Source: JAZGDL01 sp036477795
GTDB lineage: Bacteria > Planctomycetota > Phycisphaerae > UBA1845
Assembly (NCBI GenBank): GCA_036477795.1
Contig: JAZGDL010000549.1
Location: forward strand, 1 to 12,698
Length of the DNA stretch: 12,698 nucleotides
Direction: 5' to 3'
The notes under the pieces: generated by a model
What the model saw: the letters and a program-made list of their open reading frames with translations, nothing else
Told to the model about the DNA's origin: nothing
Database searches by the model: none
In this document: piece by piece, positions 12,269 to 12,698 of the stretch
Layout: the number at the start of each line of letters is the position of its first letter
How positions within the stretch are numbered: position 1 is the stretch's first letter
Made by a program: the position numbers and the translations under genes

Positions 12269-12508
12269 TCAACAACTCCTCGGTTGGCTGTCCTCCGTGA
12301 CCACCACACCCGGAACCACGATACGGATGTCGCTGAGCAGGCCTCCGTGCCTGCCGGAAGCGACATCAATGCACTCCACAACTACTGCTCCGTCACCGTT
12401 CGATTGCAAGACCACGGATTCGAATCCGTGGGCTTCGCAGTGACTTTGTCGTTTGGCAGACGCCCGAAGCGTAATCTCCGGTCCCTCATCCCGTACTCCA
12501 ACCCACAA
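12269..12508 (-). CDS. Small hypothetical protein between sigma factor and truA genes
   Basis: This 79-residue frame starts at TTG 12508, 19 nt after the sigma factor stop, and ends 33 nt before truA, so it fits an operon position. The frame is also open upstream across the sigma stop, so the exact start is unsure. The sequence is WVGVRDEGPEITLRASAKRQ, a segment containing AHGFESVV, then GDGAVVVECIDVASGRHGG and LLSDIRIVVPGVVVTEDSQP. The alternating hydrophobic pattern suggests a small beta-rich fold. I recognise no family. Residues about 26-33 come from a dispersed palindrome that also occurs in the lipoprotein gene, apparently inserted in frame. Whether it is translated is uncertain; the spacing and amino-acid composition favour it. 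Confidence 0.5.
   Translation of the reverse strand: MWVGVRDEGPEITLRASAKRQSHCEAHGFESVVLQSNGDGAVVVECIDVASGRHGGLLSDIRIVVPGVVVTEDSQPRSC
12410..12436. repeat. Dispersed palindrome, perfect copy inside the small ORF
   Basis: CCACGGATTCGAATCCGTGG at 12412-12431 is identical to the core at 1290-1309, and GGCTT follows in both. In the minus-strand frame it encodes HGFESV, the same peptide as in the lipoprotein. Confidence 0.9.
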
Positions 12509-12527
12509 TTCGAACGTCCACGCCCCA

Positions 12528-12698
12528 CTACGCCACCAGCTCCTCAGAAAGGGTCGATCCGAATCGTTGCCGCAATCGCTGGAGAATGTCCTTGTGAATC
12601 TGGCTGACGCGCGATTCGGAAAGCTTCAACACCGCGCCGATCTCCGACATGGTCAGCTCTTCATAGTAATACAGGACCAGCACCAGCCGCTCCTCGCG
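12528..12698 (-). CDS. FliA/WhiG-type RNA polymerase sigma factor, C-terminal part (5' end outside window)
   Basis: The last 56 residues are present, ending at TAG (12528-12530). They read REERLVLVLYYYEELTMSEI, then GAVLKLSESRVSQIHKDILQ, then RLRQRFGSTLSEELVA. This is sigma70 region 4 of the sigma28 group: the YYYEELTxxEIGxVLxxSESRVSQIH block is the helix-turn-helix that binds the -35 element. In motile bacteria FliA (SigD) directs late flagellar genes; WhiG relatives serve other programmes. The window does not show which applies, so no symbol is given. It is the first visible gene of a minus-strand run with the small ORF, truA and glycosyltransferase genes. Confidence 0.92.
   Translation of the reverse strand, partial: REERLVLVLYYYEELTMSEIGAVLKLSESRVSQIHKDILQRLRQRFGSTLSEELVA

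Overview
The window looks like a chromosomal segment of a GC-rich planctomycete, probably an uncultured Phycisphaerae-like lineage. This is inferred from four things: a secreted S8 protease with a dockerin-like C-terminus, a DUF434/DUF5616 protein, a FliA/WhiG-type sigma factor next to truA, and many short dispersed palindromes, some lying inside reading frames. No rRNA marker is present, so the lineage call is tentative.

Layout. Positions 3-2135 (+) hold the C-terminal end of an MscS-type channel, a lipoprotein of unknown function whose frame carries dispersed repeats near both ends, and a DUF434/DUF5616 protein. Positions 2302-3474 (+) hold rplM and rpsI, separated by three copies of a 26-bp repeat, the first of which contains the rplM stop codon. 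S9 has a Pro/Thr/Ala-rich N-terminal extension of about 75 residues. A large secreted subtilase on the minus strand (3539-5755) converges on rpsI.

Positions 5858-8115 are a complete 2,258-bp IS1-family insertion sequence. It has 18-bp terminal inverted repeats (one mismatch) and an 8-bp target duplication (CTATTCTT). It carries a DDE transposase, a divergently transcribed P63C-domain gene, and a small acidic ORF at the left end. The control region between the two large genes has back-to-back sigma70-type promoters overlaid by two copies of an 18-bp palindrome. This cargo-bearing IS with its own regulatory region is the most notable item in the window.

Positions 8124-8699 have no convincing gene, only dispersed repeats and hairpins. 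Then come a REC-XRE response regulator (-), a divergent ASCH-domain protein (+), a noncoding stretch with a strong hairpin, and a minus-strand run read as sigma factor (cut by the window edge), small ORF, truA and a GT4 glycosyltransferase.

A second theme is the family of near-perfect palindromes with core CCACGGATTCGAATCCGTGG. Four copies are visible. Two lie inside coding frames and give the same peptide, HGFESV, in two unrelated proteins.
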